Positions 16,496-24,251 of a DNA stretch of 51,599 nucleotides are shown piece by piece (within the stretch, counting starts at the first letter, position 1; every line of letters starts with the position of its first letter). The DNA is from Chloroflexota bacterium (GTDB taxonomy: Bacteria > Chloroflexota > Anaerolineae > J036 > Brachytrichaceae). The stretch is from positions 1 through 51,599 of the forward strand of contig JAMCQN010000035.1 of assembly GCA_023382055.1 (NCBI GenBank). The letters are read 5' to 3'. Below the pieces are notes generated by a model, which saw nothing but the letters and a program-made list of their open reading frames with translations, searched no databases and was not told where the DNA came from. The translations under genes were made by a program, and so were the position numbers.

Positions 16496-17629
16496 TTATT
16501 TACTGATGCCGCAGCGCTTTAAACCGGCATCCAGAACGGCGCACACCAGATCGGCATGCGTCCAACCCTCAGCTTCCGCCATGAGCGTTAGATCGCTGCG
16601 CGGTGTGATGCCCGGCAGCCCGTTGATCTCCAGGATGTATGGCCGGCCTTCGGCGGTCAAGCGGAAATCCACCCGCGCGAAGTCGCGGCATTGCGTGACG
16701 AGGAATACCTCATGCGTCAGGCGGCGTATCTCATCGGTCATTCGGTTGCCCAGCGGGGCAGGGCACTTGTTGCGGTACAGTTCGTCGTAGGTGACTTTCT
16801 GCTCAACGCCATAAATGGCCTCCAACTCGGCCGGATAGCCGCTGAAGTCAACTTCGGTGATCGGGAAGAAGTGCACATCGTCGCCGTTGCCGACCAGTCC
16901 GCATGTAATGTCCTTGCCCTCGATGTACGTTTCGACCATCGCGGGCTGGCGATAGTCGGCGATGATCTCGGCGACTTTATCGCGCAAGTGGCGTTCATCG
17001 CGCGCGATGCTGTCATTGTGGATACCGATGCCGGTGCCTTCGTGAGTTGGCTTGATGAAGAGCGGGAATGTCATGTCCGTCCGCAGCGCGTCGTCAGGCG
17101 AGTTAAACACCTGGAAGTGCGGCACCGGCAGGTTGTAACTGGACAGGATGCGCTGCGTGGTTGGCTTATCGTGCGTGATAGCAGCCGCCAGCGGCGCCGG
17201 CCCGGTGTAGGGTATGCTCAGCATTTCCAGGAGCGCGGGAACCTGCGCCTCGCGGTTCTCGCCGCCATAGCCCTCGCAGGTGTTGAAGCAGATATCGGGT
17301 TGTACGCGATCCAGCCAGCCCGCCAGATGCGCATTGCCTTCCTGGATCAGCACATCATAATTGCGGGCGCGCAAGGCCGCCGCGTAGGCTTCAACGTTCT
17401 TGTCCGCATCGAGTTCTGCCAGGATATCGGTGGGGGCATTGCGACGCACGGGCGGGGCGTTGCGGGCGAGATTTACCAGCAGGGCAATGTGTAGGGTAGC
17501 GGTCTCACTCCGCCAGCTTATCGAAGGATCAGTCGAATCAGCCGGCGAACCCTGCTCCGCAGACCGTTCCGGTGCATGATGACCGTTTGAGCCTATACTC
17601 TTCGTCGTTTTCCCTTCCATAAAATACAC
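16496..17629 (-). CDS. ATP-grasp ligase, D-Ala-D-Ala-ligase-like (first of three)
   Basis: 377 residues. GTG 17629 lies 5 bases after GGAG; ATG 17620 is in frame but too far from it. About 45 non-conserved residues precede the fold. DICFNTCEGYGGENREAQVP, SIPYTGPAPLAAAITHDKP, lid FPLFIKPTHEGTGIG, metal site CRDFARVDFRL and ILEINGLPGITPRSD. This copy keeps the Ddl-like EIN-x-x-PG motif, unlike its two neighbours, so it probably catalyses a different bond. First gene of the operon; a good promoter and a palindrome sit upstream. Pathways using such ligases include D-Ala-D-Ala, mycosporine-like amino acids (MysD) and peptide natural products. Confidence 0.87.
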   Translation of the reverse strand: MYFMEGKTTKSIGSNGHHAPERSAEQGSPADSTDPSISWRSETATLHIALLVNLARNAPPVRRNAPTDILAELDADKNVEAYAAALRARNYDVLIQEGNAHLAGWLDRVQPDICFNTCEGYGGENREAQVPALLEMLSIPYTGPAPLAAAITHDKPTTQRILSSYNLPVPHFQVFNSPDDALRTDMTFPLFIKPTHEGTGIGIHNDSIARDERHLRDKVAEIIADYRQPAMVETYIEGKDITCGLVGNGDDVHFFPITEVDFSGYPAELEAIYGVEQKVTYDELYRNKCPAPLGNRMTDEIRRLTHEVFLVTQCRDFARVDFRLTAEGRPYILEINGLPGITPRSDLTLMAEAEGWTHADLVCAVLDAGLKRCGISK

Positions 17630-17643
17630 TTTCTCTCCAACCC

Positions 17644-17663
17644 ACTGGTTTATTTCGACCAGT
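17644..17663. promoter_or_regulatory. Inverted repeat in the ATP-grasp operon leader
   Basis: ACTGGT (17644-17649) and ACCAGT (17658-17663), spacer 8. It lies between the -10 element and the Shine-Dalgarno, roughly +20 to +40, a position suited to a repressor operator. It could equally be a small leader hairpin. Confidence 0.4.
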
Positions 17664-17686
17664 TTTTATGAATCGATCAACTTTCG

Positions 17687-17714
17687 ATTTTATGGTATGC
17701 GGTTTTATTGTCAA
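17687..17714 (-). promoter_or_regulatory. Promoter of the ATP-grasp operon
   Basis: On the minus strand TTGACA (17714-17709), 16-base spacer, TAAAAT (17692-17687). It lies about 60 bases upstream of GTG 17629. The surrounding sequence is AT-rich, unlike the coding DNA. Confidence 0.7.
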
Positions 17715-17745
17715 GGACTCTGGCCCTTCCATAAGCTTAAAGTTT

Positions 17746-17757
17746 ATTGTTAACAAT
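17746..17757. promoter_or_regulatory. Perfect 12-bp palindrome ATTGTTAACAAT
   Basis: Self-complementary ATTGTTAACAAT centred about 35 bases upstream of the -35 element of the ATP-grasp operon. The symmetry and position fit an activator or repressor site. The regulator is not identified; the Lrp/AsnC protein at 13199 is a candidate. Confidence 0.4.
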
Positions 17758-17766
17758 GTTAAAACG

Positions 17767-17895
17767 GAGCGTGGGTGCAATAACCCACGCTCGTCTCATA
17801 TCGCAACTATTTGGTTTTATCGCAGATATCCCAAGTTATCTGCGAAATCCGCCAAGCGAAAAGAAACCCGGAATCTGCCAGATTCCGGGTTTCTT
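17767..17895 (-). terminator. Three consecutive hairpins after the 18033 gene
   Basis: This stretch lies between the minus-strand gene ending at 18033 and the ATP-grasp promoter. Stem A: 17861-17876 with 17880-17895, 16 bp perfect, loop GCC, followed on the minus strand by an A/T-rich tail (TTTTCG). Stem B: 17820-17828 with 17837-17845, 9 bp. Stem C: 17767-17776 with 17783-17792, 10 bp, followed on the minus strand by CGTTTTAAC. A and C look like intrinsic terminators in series. Nothing coding is seen in 17896-18032. Confidence 0.65.
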
Positions 17896-18032
17896 CGCGT
17901 CTTTCGAAGATGCCTGTACGCCATTAGTGCCGCTCATGCCTCGTCATCAAGCCATATATGGCCGGACAAGATAGGAGTGCCATGTTTTAGAATCTGTGCC
18001 AACCCGAGCTGCGCATCAGGTTCGTACATCGC

Positions 18033-19277
18033 CTAGAAATTCTGCCCCAGACCCTCACCGCCGACCCTGAACAACCTGCCTTCGCCTGGCGCCAGGCTCA
18101 CCATCTGGTTATGTGGGTCGGGCGGCCATAACTCGCGAAAGAGTCCATCGCTGCAATCAAATACATACAGCTTTTCTTTGCTTACGTTTACTTTCAGAGT
18201 TATGCTCGACCACTCGCACGGATTGCCGTTGACGACCATCAGATACAGCAAGTTGTCGTTATCCATAAAAAATCCAATTGTCACGGGATCGCCCTCGCAG
18301 GCGACTAACGGCTGCAGGTGGCTGCGGTGAAGCGATCGCGTACCGCTCCAGAGAGAGCCGGTGCGGAAGACGCCGACGTTGCGCAGCTTCCTCATGACCG
18401 GCGCAAGCACATGCACATCCCGGTTGACGCGGCGGGCGATCTCCCATGTCGGGGTGGTGCTGCCGTCGCGACGAACCATGGCGCCGTCATGCGCGTAGGT
18501 GAAGTACTGCAACCCCAGCGCGCCGTAGGCCAGGTTGTTCATGAGCTGGAAGCGGATATGCCCTTCGGTGGGCGTGGGGTAGGGGCCATGCCGCACGCTG
18601 CAGGTGAACGCCCAGAATGGCAAACTATACGCCAGCGATAAATTCCTCACCAGTTCGAGGCAATCGAAATAGTCGGGCTTGACGATCAGTTTTTCTGACG
18701 GAAAGACATTCGGCTCGCCCACGTGCGCCTCGATCTCTGCGCTGGTCGCAACGGTCAGCGCATAGTGATCGTAACTGAGGAATTGCGGCCTGGTGATGTC
18801 GATGTAGCGGCGCCAGAACCCCTCCGCGGTCGGCGCGCCCCAGCCCTCGATAGGCGGGAAGTGGTTGATGTAGATGGCGTGATAGTCATCCATCTCGCGC
18901 ATGAAGGCGTACATTTCCGCCAGTAACGGCAGCAGCCCGAAGCGCGGCTCATCGCGCAGATGATAGCCATACAGTCCGGGATGATCCCGCACGGCTGCGA
19001 CCAATTCGCGCACCTCCGCCTTGCGCGCATCGTCAAGACGGTACTCATCACCTACATGCCAGGCGGGATGCACGAGCAGCAGCTTGATCTTGCTTTCCGC
19101 TGCGATGTCGAGCGCTTTGATCACTTCGCTTGCGCTGCCCTGCACGCCGGAATGGCTGACGGTAAAACCCGCCTCCGCCATGCCGCTCATCACATCTGCG
19201 CGCAGCATGTCTCCGCTGGGGCCTGCCCAGCCAACGATCGGAAAGCAATCCACGTCTAGAATCGTTTGTTCGTTCAT
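18033..19277 (-). CDS. TIM-barrel glycoside-hydrolase-like protein
   Basis: 414 residues, cytosolic (no signal peptide). The barrel starts at FPIVGWAGPSGDMLR. GLYGYHLRDEPRFGLLP carries a D-E-P signature seen at the acid/base position of clan A (GH42-like) barrels. FLSYDHYAL, LPFWAFTCSVRHG and YGALGLQYFTYAHDG resemble later strands, and a beta-sandwich C-terminus (from about residue 330) follows. I cannot place it in a numbered family; a beta-galactosidase- or cellulase-type activity is plausible. The start has AGGAG 7 bases upstream. Its 5' leader is a heptamer array, and the divergent neighbour is an SDR. Confidence 0.6.
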   Translation of the reverse strand: MNEQTILDVDCFPIVGWAGPSGDMLRADVMSGMAEAGFTVSHSGVQGSASEVIKALDIAAESKIKLLLVHPAWHVGDEYRLDDARKAEVRELVAAVRDHPGLYGYHLRDEPRFGLLPLLAEMYAFMREMDDYHAIYINHFPPIEGWGAPTAEGFWRRYIDITRPQFLSYDHYALTVATSAEIEAHVGEPNVFPSEKLIVKPDYFDCLELVRNLSLAYSLPFWAFTCSVRHGPYPTPTEGHIRFQLMNNLAYGALGLQYFTYAHDGAMVRRDGSTTPTWEIARRVNRDVHVLAPVMRKLRNVGVFRTGSLWSGTRSLHRSHLQPLVACEGDPVTIGFFMDNDNLLYLMVVNGNPCEWSSITLKVNVSKEKLYVFDCSDGLFRELWPPDPHNQMVSLAPGEGRLFRVGGEGLGQNF

Positions 19278-19298
19278 TGCAGACTCCTGTTTGAAATT

Positions 19299-19380
19299 GA
19301 GATTAGAGATTAGAGATTAGAGATTGGAGATTGGAGATTGGAGATTGGAGATTGGAGATTGGAGATTGGAGATTGGAAAC
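19299..19380. repeat. Heptanucleotide array GAGATTA/GGAGATT
   Basis: About eleven tandem 7-base units, first GAGATTA type then GGAGATT type, ending in GGAAACTGGAAACTG. On the minus strand it reads AATCTCC/TAATCTC toward the start codon of the gene at 19277 and forms most of its leader. It faces an inverted array at 19555-19600. Confidence 0.9.
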
Positions 19381-19554
19381 TGGAAACTGTTGTGTCGTAA
19401 CACACAATAAACCACCGATTACACGGATGGGTGTAAAAGAAAGATGATCCCTGATATAAGCAGCGTAAACATGTGTTATCGTCAACCATAGACAACTCTC
19501 CGAAATCTATCGCGAATCATCGCCTTGTCTGTGTAAATATACAAGCCAATAACA
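19381..19554. other. Divergent intergenic spacer between facing heptamer arrays
   Basis: 174 bases containing GTGTCGTAACAC (a small dyad) and CCACCGATTACACGGATGG. No open frame or RNA gene recognised. It must hold the promoters of the divergent glycosidase-like gene and the SDR, but no near-consensus hexamer pair stands out. Confidence 0.5.
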
Positions 19555-19600
19555 AATCTCCAATCTCCAATCTCCAATCTCTAATCTCCAATCTCATCTC
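19555..19600. repeat. Heptanucleotide array AATCTCC (inverse of 19299-19380)
   Basis: About six units of AATCTCC/AATCTCT, ending one base before the ATG of the SDR. The strand-reversed copy of the array at 19299, so transcripts across both could fold into a long hairpin. Confidence 0.9.
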
Positions 19601-19601
19601 T

Positions 19602-20357
19602 ATGATCAACTTCCAACTGAACGATCAAATCGCCCTGGTGACCGGCGGCGGCACTGGATTGGGCTTTGCGATGAGCAAGGCGCTGGTCGAGGCCGGCGCG
19701 CGCGTGGTGATCACCGGCCGGCGCGAGGAACCGCTGCGCCAGGCCTGCGCCGAACTCGGTGCAGCAGCTCAGTACATCCGCCACGATGTTAATGATCTGG
19801 CGACCATCCCTGGCCTGATCGAGCAGATCGAGACGACCGTCGGGCCGCTGGATATTCTCATCAACAACGCCGGCATCAACAAAAAGCAGCCCGCAGTGGA
19901 AACGAGCGACGCCGACCTGGCCGCCATCGTGCAGACGCATCTGTTCGGCGGGTATGCGCTCAGCCGTGAATGCGGCCGGCGCATGATCGCGCGCGGGCGC
20001 GGCTCGATCATCATGATCGTGTCGATGACGGCGCTGTTCGGCGTCCCGAACGTGAGCGCCTATGGCGCAGCCAAGACGGCGTTATTGGGTTTGACACGCC
20101 TGCTGACCGTGGAGTTCGCCCCGCACGGCGTGCGCGTGAATGCCATCGCGCCGGGCTGGATCGACAGCGCCATGAGTCGCAAGTCGTTCGAGGGCGACCC
20201 GGCTCGCAAGCAGCGCATCCTGCAGCGCACACCCATGGGCAAGATCGGCGAACCGGAGGATGTCGGCGGCGCGGCGGTGTTCCTGTGTTCATCTGCGGCC
20301 AGCTTTATCACCGGCGTGGTGTTGCCCGTCGACGGCGGTATCAGCGTGGGGTTTTAG
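19602..20357 (+). CDS. Short-chain dehydrogenase/reductase
   Basis: 251 residues from ATG 19602. A longer frame from 19473 would translate the heptamer array and is rejected. Cofactor loop TGGGTGLG, ITGRR (Arg after beta-2, favouring NADP or NAD with sugar-acid substrates), NNAG (88-91). Catalytic S141, Y154 and K158 in YGAAK. C-terminal GAAVFLCSSAASFITG-VVLPVDGG is the classical SDR end. Family members here oxidise sugar acids, gluconate or 3-oxoacyl groups. Divergent from a glycosidase-like gene, so a sugar substrate is likely. No Shine-Dalgarno; the leader is repeat DNA. Confidence 0.92.
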   Translation: MINFQLNDQIALVTGGGTGLGFAMSKALVEAGARVVITGRREEPLRQACAELGAAAQYIRHDVNDLATIPGLIEQIETTVGPLDILINNAGINKKQPAVETSDADLAAIVQTHLFGGYALSRECGRRMIARGRGSIIMIVSMTALFGVPNVSAYGAAKTALLGLTRLLTVEFAPHGVRVNAIAPGWIDSAMSRKSFEGDPARKQRILQRTPMGKIGEPEDVGGAAVFLCSSAASFITGVVLPVDGGISVGF

Positions 20358-20478
20358 CGTTAAATATACCAAGCACAACTGTAGTTTGAAGACTTTTAAT
20401 GATGCACTCCTAGTTACTCAAACTTCATTACCTGTTAAACTTCATGTGTTTTAGGGTTTATCAATCTACACGAATGCT

Positions 20479-20607
20479 ATGGCATTTGTACAATTAGGTT
20501 CAAAAACTTGCGTTGACTCCACTATGTTGGATATGCCTATAAATACGATTATCAAGGAAGCCCAAAAACACAATACGCAAAATACGGACTCACATAACCA
20601 TAGTTGA
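20479..20607 (+). CDS. Possible 42-residue ORF before the methyltransferase
   Basis: ATG 20479 to TGA 20605-20607 gives MAFVQLGSKTCVDSTMLDMP and ends in His/Asn/Ser-rich sequence. It lies 13 bases upstream of the methyltransferase start, in the AT-rich island. No ribosome-binding site or family is seen, and it overlaps a promoter-like TTGACT/TATAAA pair (20513-20543). It is probably leader DNA, but it could be a short control or leader peptide. Confidence 0.2.
   Translation: MAFVQLGSKTCVDSTMLDMPINTIIKEAQKHNTQNTDSHNHS
20513..20543 (+). promoter_or_regulatory. Candidate promoter of the defence-like island
   Basis: TTGACT (20513-20518), 19-base spacer, TATAAA (20538-20543), about 75 bases upstream of the methyltransferase ATG. 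The spacer is longer than ideal. The 263-base gap 20358-20620 is otherwise AT-rich with no other feature seen. Confidence 0.4.
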
Positions 20608-20620
20608 AAGAATCAAGAGT

Positions 20621-21499
20621 ATGACTAAGCAGTCTCGTGATAACGTACTTGCAGTTTCGGATATTGTAAAGAGGAGTGGTGTAACTCAGGCAAATGCGAA
20701 GTGGGTTGTATTGCAAGGTGACGCAAGCAAGGCATTAACGGAATTACCAGAACAAAGTTTCAATACCGTTATTACGTCACCCCCGTATTTCTGGCTTCGT
20801 GATTATAAAGTTGATAACCAAATAGGCCTTGAACCTTCAGTTGAAGGTTATGTTGAATCCATATGTAGTGTAATGGACCAGGTTTACCGCGTTCTAAGGA
20901 ACGATGGTGTCTTATTTCTTAATATGGGTGATACTTATTACTCCGGTAAAGGTGAATCCCATGGGGTTGATCCAAAAAGCAAGGCGCGCCGATTTGGATT
21001 GAGGGCTGTAGATAAAAGTGGCGGTCTAGGTATTGGACTACAACCGAAAACTATAATTGGTATTCCATGGCGTGTAGCCATTGCCATGTGCCAGAGGAGA
21101 TGGGTATTACGGAGTCCAATCATATGGCACCGTAAATACAGTTTACGTGAGTCAGTAGTTGACCGTCCACGGCGAAGTTATGAATACGTGTTTATGTTTA
21201 CAAAGAAGCGTAAGTATTACTTTAACCGAAGCCCGCTCATTAATGCTGAACAAGAAGATATGTGGACAATCATCGCTCGTCCTGAGTCAACGAACGGCTT
21301 ACATACAGCAGCATTTCCAAAGGAATTGGTAAATAGGTGCTTGGATATAGGCTGCCCACCAAATGGGTCAGTACTGGATCCCTTTGCGGGTAGTGGAACA
21401 ACACTACGAGTAGCACTCAAATCGGGTCGTTCGGCGACAGGTATTGATATTAATCCAGAGTATTGCGATTATATGGTTGCGCATATGCGAAGATTGTAA
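20621..21499 (+). CDS. DNA methyltransferase (N4-cytosine or N6-adenine, SPPY type)
   Basis: 292 residues. Catalytic motif IV is TSPPYFWLRDY, near the N-terminus. SAM motif I, LDPFAGSGTTLRVAL, is near the C-terminus, followed by GRSATGIDINPEYCDYM. This beta-class order (IV before I) and the SPPY tetrapeptide favour N4-cytosine methylation, though some N6-adenine enzymes share it. The target-recognition part between has YSGKGESHG and WHRKYSLRESVVDRPRRSYEYVFMF. A sample line of the island is about 37% GC against about 57% for flanking genes. It is followed 30 bases later by the AAA ATPase and then an HNH nuclease, so it probably protects host DNA from that system. Confidence 0.9.
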   Translation: MTKQSRDNVLAVSDIVKRSGVTQANAKWVVLQGDASKALTELPEQSFNTVITSPPYFWLRDYKVDNQIGLEPSVEGYVESICSVMDQVYRVLRNDGVLFLNMGDTYYSGKGESHGVDPKSKARRFGLRAVDKSGGLGIGLQPKTIIGIPWRVAIAMCQRRWVLRSPIIWHRKYSLRESVVDRPRRSYEYVFMFTKKRKYYFNRSPLINAEQEDMWTIIARPESTNGLHTAAFPKELVNRCLDIGCPPNGSVLDPFAGSGTTLRVALKSGRSATGIDINPEYCDYMVAHMRRL

Positions 21500-21529
21500 G
21501 TAATAAGAGTTCAAACCAATGGATTTAAT

Positions 21530-23461
21530 ATGTTCATAAGTATTAAGGCACTGGGGTCAGCATTAAAAGAACTTGAACAGATTCACACCTTTTATCTTCT
21601 AACTTTCCTTGTATGCAAAGAAGAAAACCTTCCTGTGGGTGAGACGGTCTCTATACGAATAAATCACCTAGAAACAGAGTTTCTCGAGAAATACTTCAAG
21701 CCTGATACAAGAAGCGAGTATTTTTTCCGTGCGTCAAAAGTAGGAATGGGTAAAAAGCGGTGGTTAGATAAAGGTTTCGCAGGTAAAGGCTCGCAAAAAT
21801 CACGCACGACTACGTTCAGCAAAGCCTTTCTGCACGACCGAGGAACAGACTTATGGGGATGGGCACCTGATTATCTTACTACCCTACGAAGCCAGTTGCA
21901 GGGTAAATTAGTTCCGGCTTTTTGGCTGAGTTTGTGGCTATATAGAGATCGCGAATGGCCAGAAGGAACTCTAAAAAAAGATGTTATAGAAACCTTTAAG
22001 CGACAGTTCCATATAGGCGATGTAGAACGGCAACAACTTTTTAACTGGGCTATACCAAGTATGTCCCAGCAAGAGGTTTTTTGTGAAACTCTTGTGTCAT
22101 GGCAAGACTTAAAATCCATTACAGGTTCCCCCCCTGATGCCTTACCTGAAGAAGGTGGAACTCTATCGTATCTAAAACTAACTGGAGTAGGACCCTCAAC
22201 AAAAGGGATAGAGTTTTATCCTGCTGAAAGGCTAAGCCTAATAACTGGTGATAATGGTCTTGGCAAGACATTCTTATTAGAATGTGCTTGGTGGGCAATG
22301 GCAGGAAATTGGGCCGGACTTCCTGCACTTCCGCACGGCCATGTTGAAAAGGAAAATGCTAGTATATCTTTTACCATATCTGGTATAAGACCCGTATCGA
22401 AAGCCATCAGGATTACATATGACATTGAGAGACAAGAGTGGCCAACGCCGCCGAGTCGACCCACGATACCTGGTCTGCTAGTATATGCTCGCGTCGACGG
22501 ATCTTTTTCCGTTTGGGATCCAGCACGCGATTATTGGTTGGCTTCCAATAATACAAAGCAAAACCGCAATACACAGCCCCTCTTATTCAAAACAGACCAA
22601 GTCTGGGAAGGCCTTAAGCAGCCAGGACCGGGAGGGATTCCTCGATCAATATGTAACGGTTTACTTGCAGACTGGATAACTTGGCAGAGACAACCTGATC
22701 AGCTGGTCTTTGACACCCTCAAGAAAGTCTTAAAACGATTGTCGCCACCTAGTCAATCTGATATTGGAATATTAACACCAGGCGAACCTACGCGCATTCC
22801 TTTTGACTCAAGGGAAATACCAACAATCAGACATCCATATGGTGAAATCCCAATCGTACATGCAGCTGCCGGCATACGCCGCATTATAGCTATTGCATAT
22901 TTGGTTGTATGGGCATGGATAGAACACAAGGTACAGTCCCGATTATTAAGGCGCAACACAGAACGAAGAATGGTGATTTTAGTCGATGAGATGGAAGCCC
23001 ATCTACATCCACAGTGGCAACGGGCTATCCTCCCAGCTTTGCTTAATGTTAGTGATGATTTATCTAAGGATCTAGAGATCCAATTCCTTGTTGCCACACA
23101 TTCACCATTGGTTGTTGCTTCGGTGGAACCAGTATTTGATAATAACCACGATGCTTTGTACCACCTCGATCTTCAAAGAAAGGACTTTAACAAAATTGAT
23201 GTTCAGCTATCTCAGCTGCCATTTATTCGTCACGGTCAGGTTAATTCGTGGTTAATGTCCGATGCATTTGGGTTGAGAATGGCAAGAAGTCTGGAGGCCG
23301 AGGAGGTTATTGAGAAAGCCAGAGCACTTCAAGAGATGGACAACCCTAACCCCGCAGAAGTGAGGTATGTCACGGAACGACTCACAGATGTGCTTGCTAT
23401 CGACGATGAATTTTGGCCACGGTGGGTGTACTTCGCAGAAAAAAACGGAGTGACATTTTGA
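21530..23461 (+). CDS. AAA ATPase with large unknown N-terminal domain (PtuA/OLD-like)
   Basis: 643 residues. Residues 1-225 are an unrecognised, basic and aromatic domain (WLDKGFAGKGSQKSRTTTF, WGWAPDYLTTLRSQL). An SMC/ABC-type ATPase follows: Walker A GDNGLGKT (240-247), signature-like HAAAGIRRIIAIAYLV (about 444-459), Walker B MVILVDE (481-487) with AHLHP, and the H-switch VATHSPLV (521-528). This ATPase architecture is shared by OLD, PtuA and RecF relatives. In Septu systems PtuA assembles around PtuB nuclease. Here the HNH gene overlaps its stop by 4 bases, supporting a complex. Septu PtuA normally begins with its Walker A, so the 225-residue N-terminus is unusual. Confidence 0.87.
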   Translation: MFISIKALGSALKELEQIHTFYLLTFLVCKEENLPVGETVSIRINHLETEFLEKYFKPDTRSEYFFRASKVGMGKKRWLDKGFAGKGSQKSRTTTFSKAFLHDRGTDLWGWAPDYLTTLRSQLQGKLVPAFWLSLWLYRDREWPEGTLKKDVIETFKRQFHIGDVERQQLFNWAIPSMSQQEVFCETLVSWQDLKSITGSPPDALPEEGGTLSYLKLTGVGPSTKGIEFYPAERLSLITGDNGLGKTFLLECAWWAMAGNWAGLPALPHGHVEKENASISFTISGIRPVSKAIRITYDIERQEWPTPPSRPTIPGLLVYARVDGSFSVWDPARDYWLASNNTKQNRNTQPLLFKTDQVWEGLKQPGPGGIPRSICNGLLADWITWQRQPDQLVFDTLKKVLKRLSPPSQSDIGILTPGEPTRIPFDSREIPTIRHPYGEIPIVHAAAGIRRIIAIAYLVVWAWIEHKVQSRLLRRNTERRMVILVDEMEAHLHPQWQRAILPALLNVSDDLSKDLEIQFLVATHSPLVVASVEPVFDNNHDALYHLDLQRKDFNKIDVQLSQLPFIRHGQVNSWLMSDAFGLRMARSLEAEEVIEKARALQEMDNPNPAEVRYVTERLTDVLAIDDEFWPRWVYFAEKNGVTF

Positions 23462-24090
23462 TCAAGGTAGACTTGCAGCCCGCCCCCGTTGATTTCAACA
23501 TGAGGGTACGTGATGATGGAGATCGTTACCTAGCTACTACACCTTACCCAACTACAAAGCAATGGGGAACTCATGCTTACTGGCAAAGGACATTATATGA
23601 TTTGTACTCAGCATATGATGGTATTTGTGCTTATTGCTCAGAATGGATTCCGCTTACAACAGGTGGTCCGGTTGTTGAACACTTTATACCAAAATCAATA
23701 GCTCCAACGTTAGCATATGATTGGACAAATTACCGACTTGCAAGCCAACGTTTTAATAGTCGGAAAAAAGACCATGAAGACGTAATAGATCCATTTGATG
23801 TTGGTGAGCACTGGTTTATCTTAGAACTGCCTGGGTTAATAATAAAACCAGATTCCGCATTGTCTTATGCCAAGAGCGCATTTATAAAAAGCACAATTAA
23901 GCGTTTATGTCTAAACGATGAACTCAGTATTCAATCGCGGTGGCGATGGGTTAAAGATTACTGTCATCAGCATATAGACTTCGATTATCTGCTACGACAT
24001 GCACCATTTATCGCGTCAGAATTGGAACGTCAAGCCCTAAAAGATATACATAGGCTGACGCAGATCATTAAACCTCATCCCACAAGATAG
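23458..24090 (+). CDS. HNH endonuclease (PtuB-like)
   Basis: 210 residues from TTG 23458, whose TTGA overlaps the ATPase stop (TGA 23459-23461). The in-frame region upstream of it is ATPase coding sequence. HNH fold: CAYC (57-60, zinc knuckle half), VEHFIPKS (73-80, catalytic His75), NYRLASQRFNSRKKD (91-105, Asn100 and Lys). A helical C-terminus of about 100 residues follows. The layout fits PtuB/TIGR02646-like nucleases of Septu and of Septu-associated retrons. The only Cys pair is CAYC, so the second zinc pair of many HNH enzymes is missing. No retron reverse transcriptase is nearby. Confidence 0.85.
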   Translation: MIKVDLQPAPVDFNMRVRDDGDRYLATTPYPTTKQWGTHAYWQRTLYDLYSAYDGICAYCSEWIPLTTGGPVVEHFIPKSIAPTLAYDWTNYRLASQRFNSRKKDHEDVIDPFDVGEHWFILELPGLIIKPDSALSYAKSAFIKSTIKRLCLNDELSIQSRWRWVKDYCHQHIDFDYLLRHAPFIASELERQALKDIHRLTQIIKPHPTR

Positions 24091-24251
24091 GCACCAGATA
24101 TCATCCACTACAGTGATAGCACAACCATATTGCTGCCTATTTACCATTATGGAAAATGTGTTTCCTGCCGTACTGACATTCGAGACGCAATTCATTAGCA
24201 GGGAATATCCTGGAGACCGTTGCGTAAGGTTTCCGGGATAAATGTTACGGC
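24091..24251. other. Intergenic region after the HNH gene
   Basis: 161 bases where the AT-rich island ends. TATCCTGGAGACC (from about 24208) and GGTTTCCGGGATA (to about 24241) form an imperfect inverted repeat that could end either convergent gene. No attachment site or transposon end recognised. Confidence 0.4.

Noticed and set aside
17538..17780. Minus-strand 80-codon frame over the ATP-grasp promoter, possible precursor peptide
   Set aside because: It overlaps the ligase start in another frame and contains the promoter; no leader-core pattern.
19299..19600. CRISPR array
   Set aside because: Units are 7 bases with no spacers, and no cas genes are in the window.
20358..24251. Retron or prophage origin for the defence-like island
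   Set aside because: No reverse transcriptase, integrase, phage structural gene or attachment repeats were seen at its edges.
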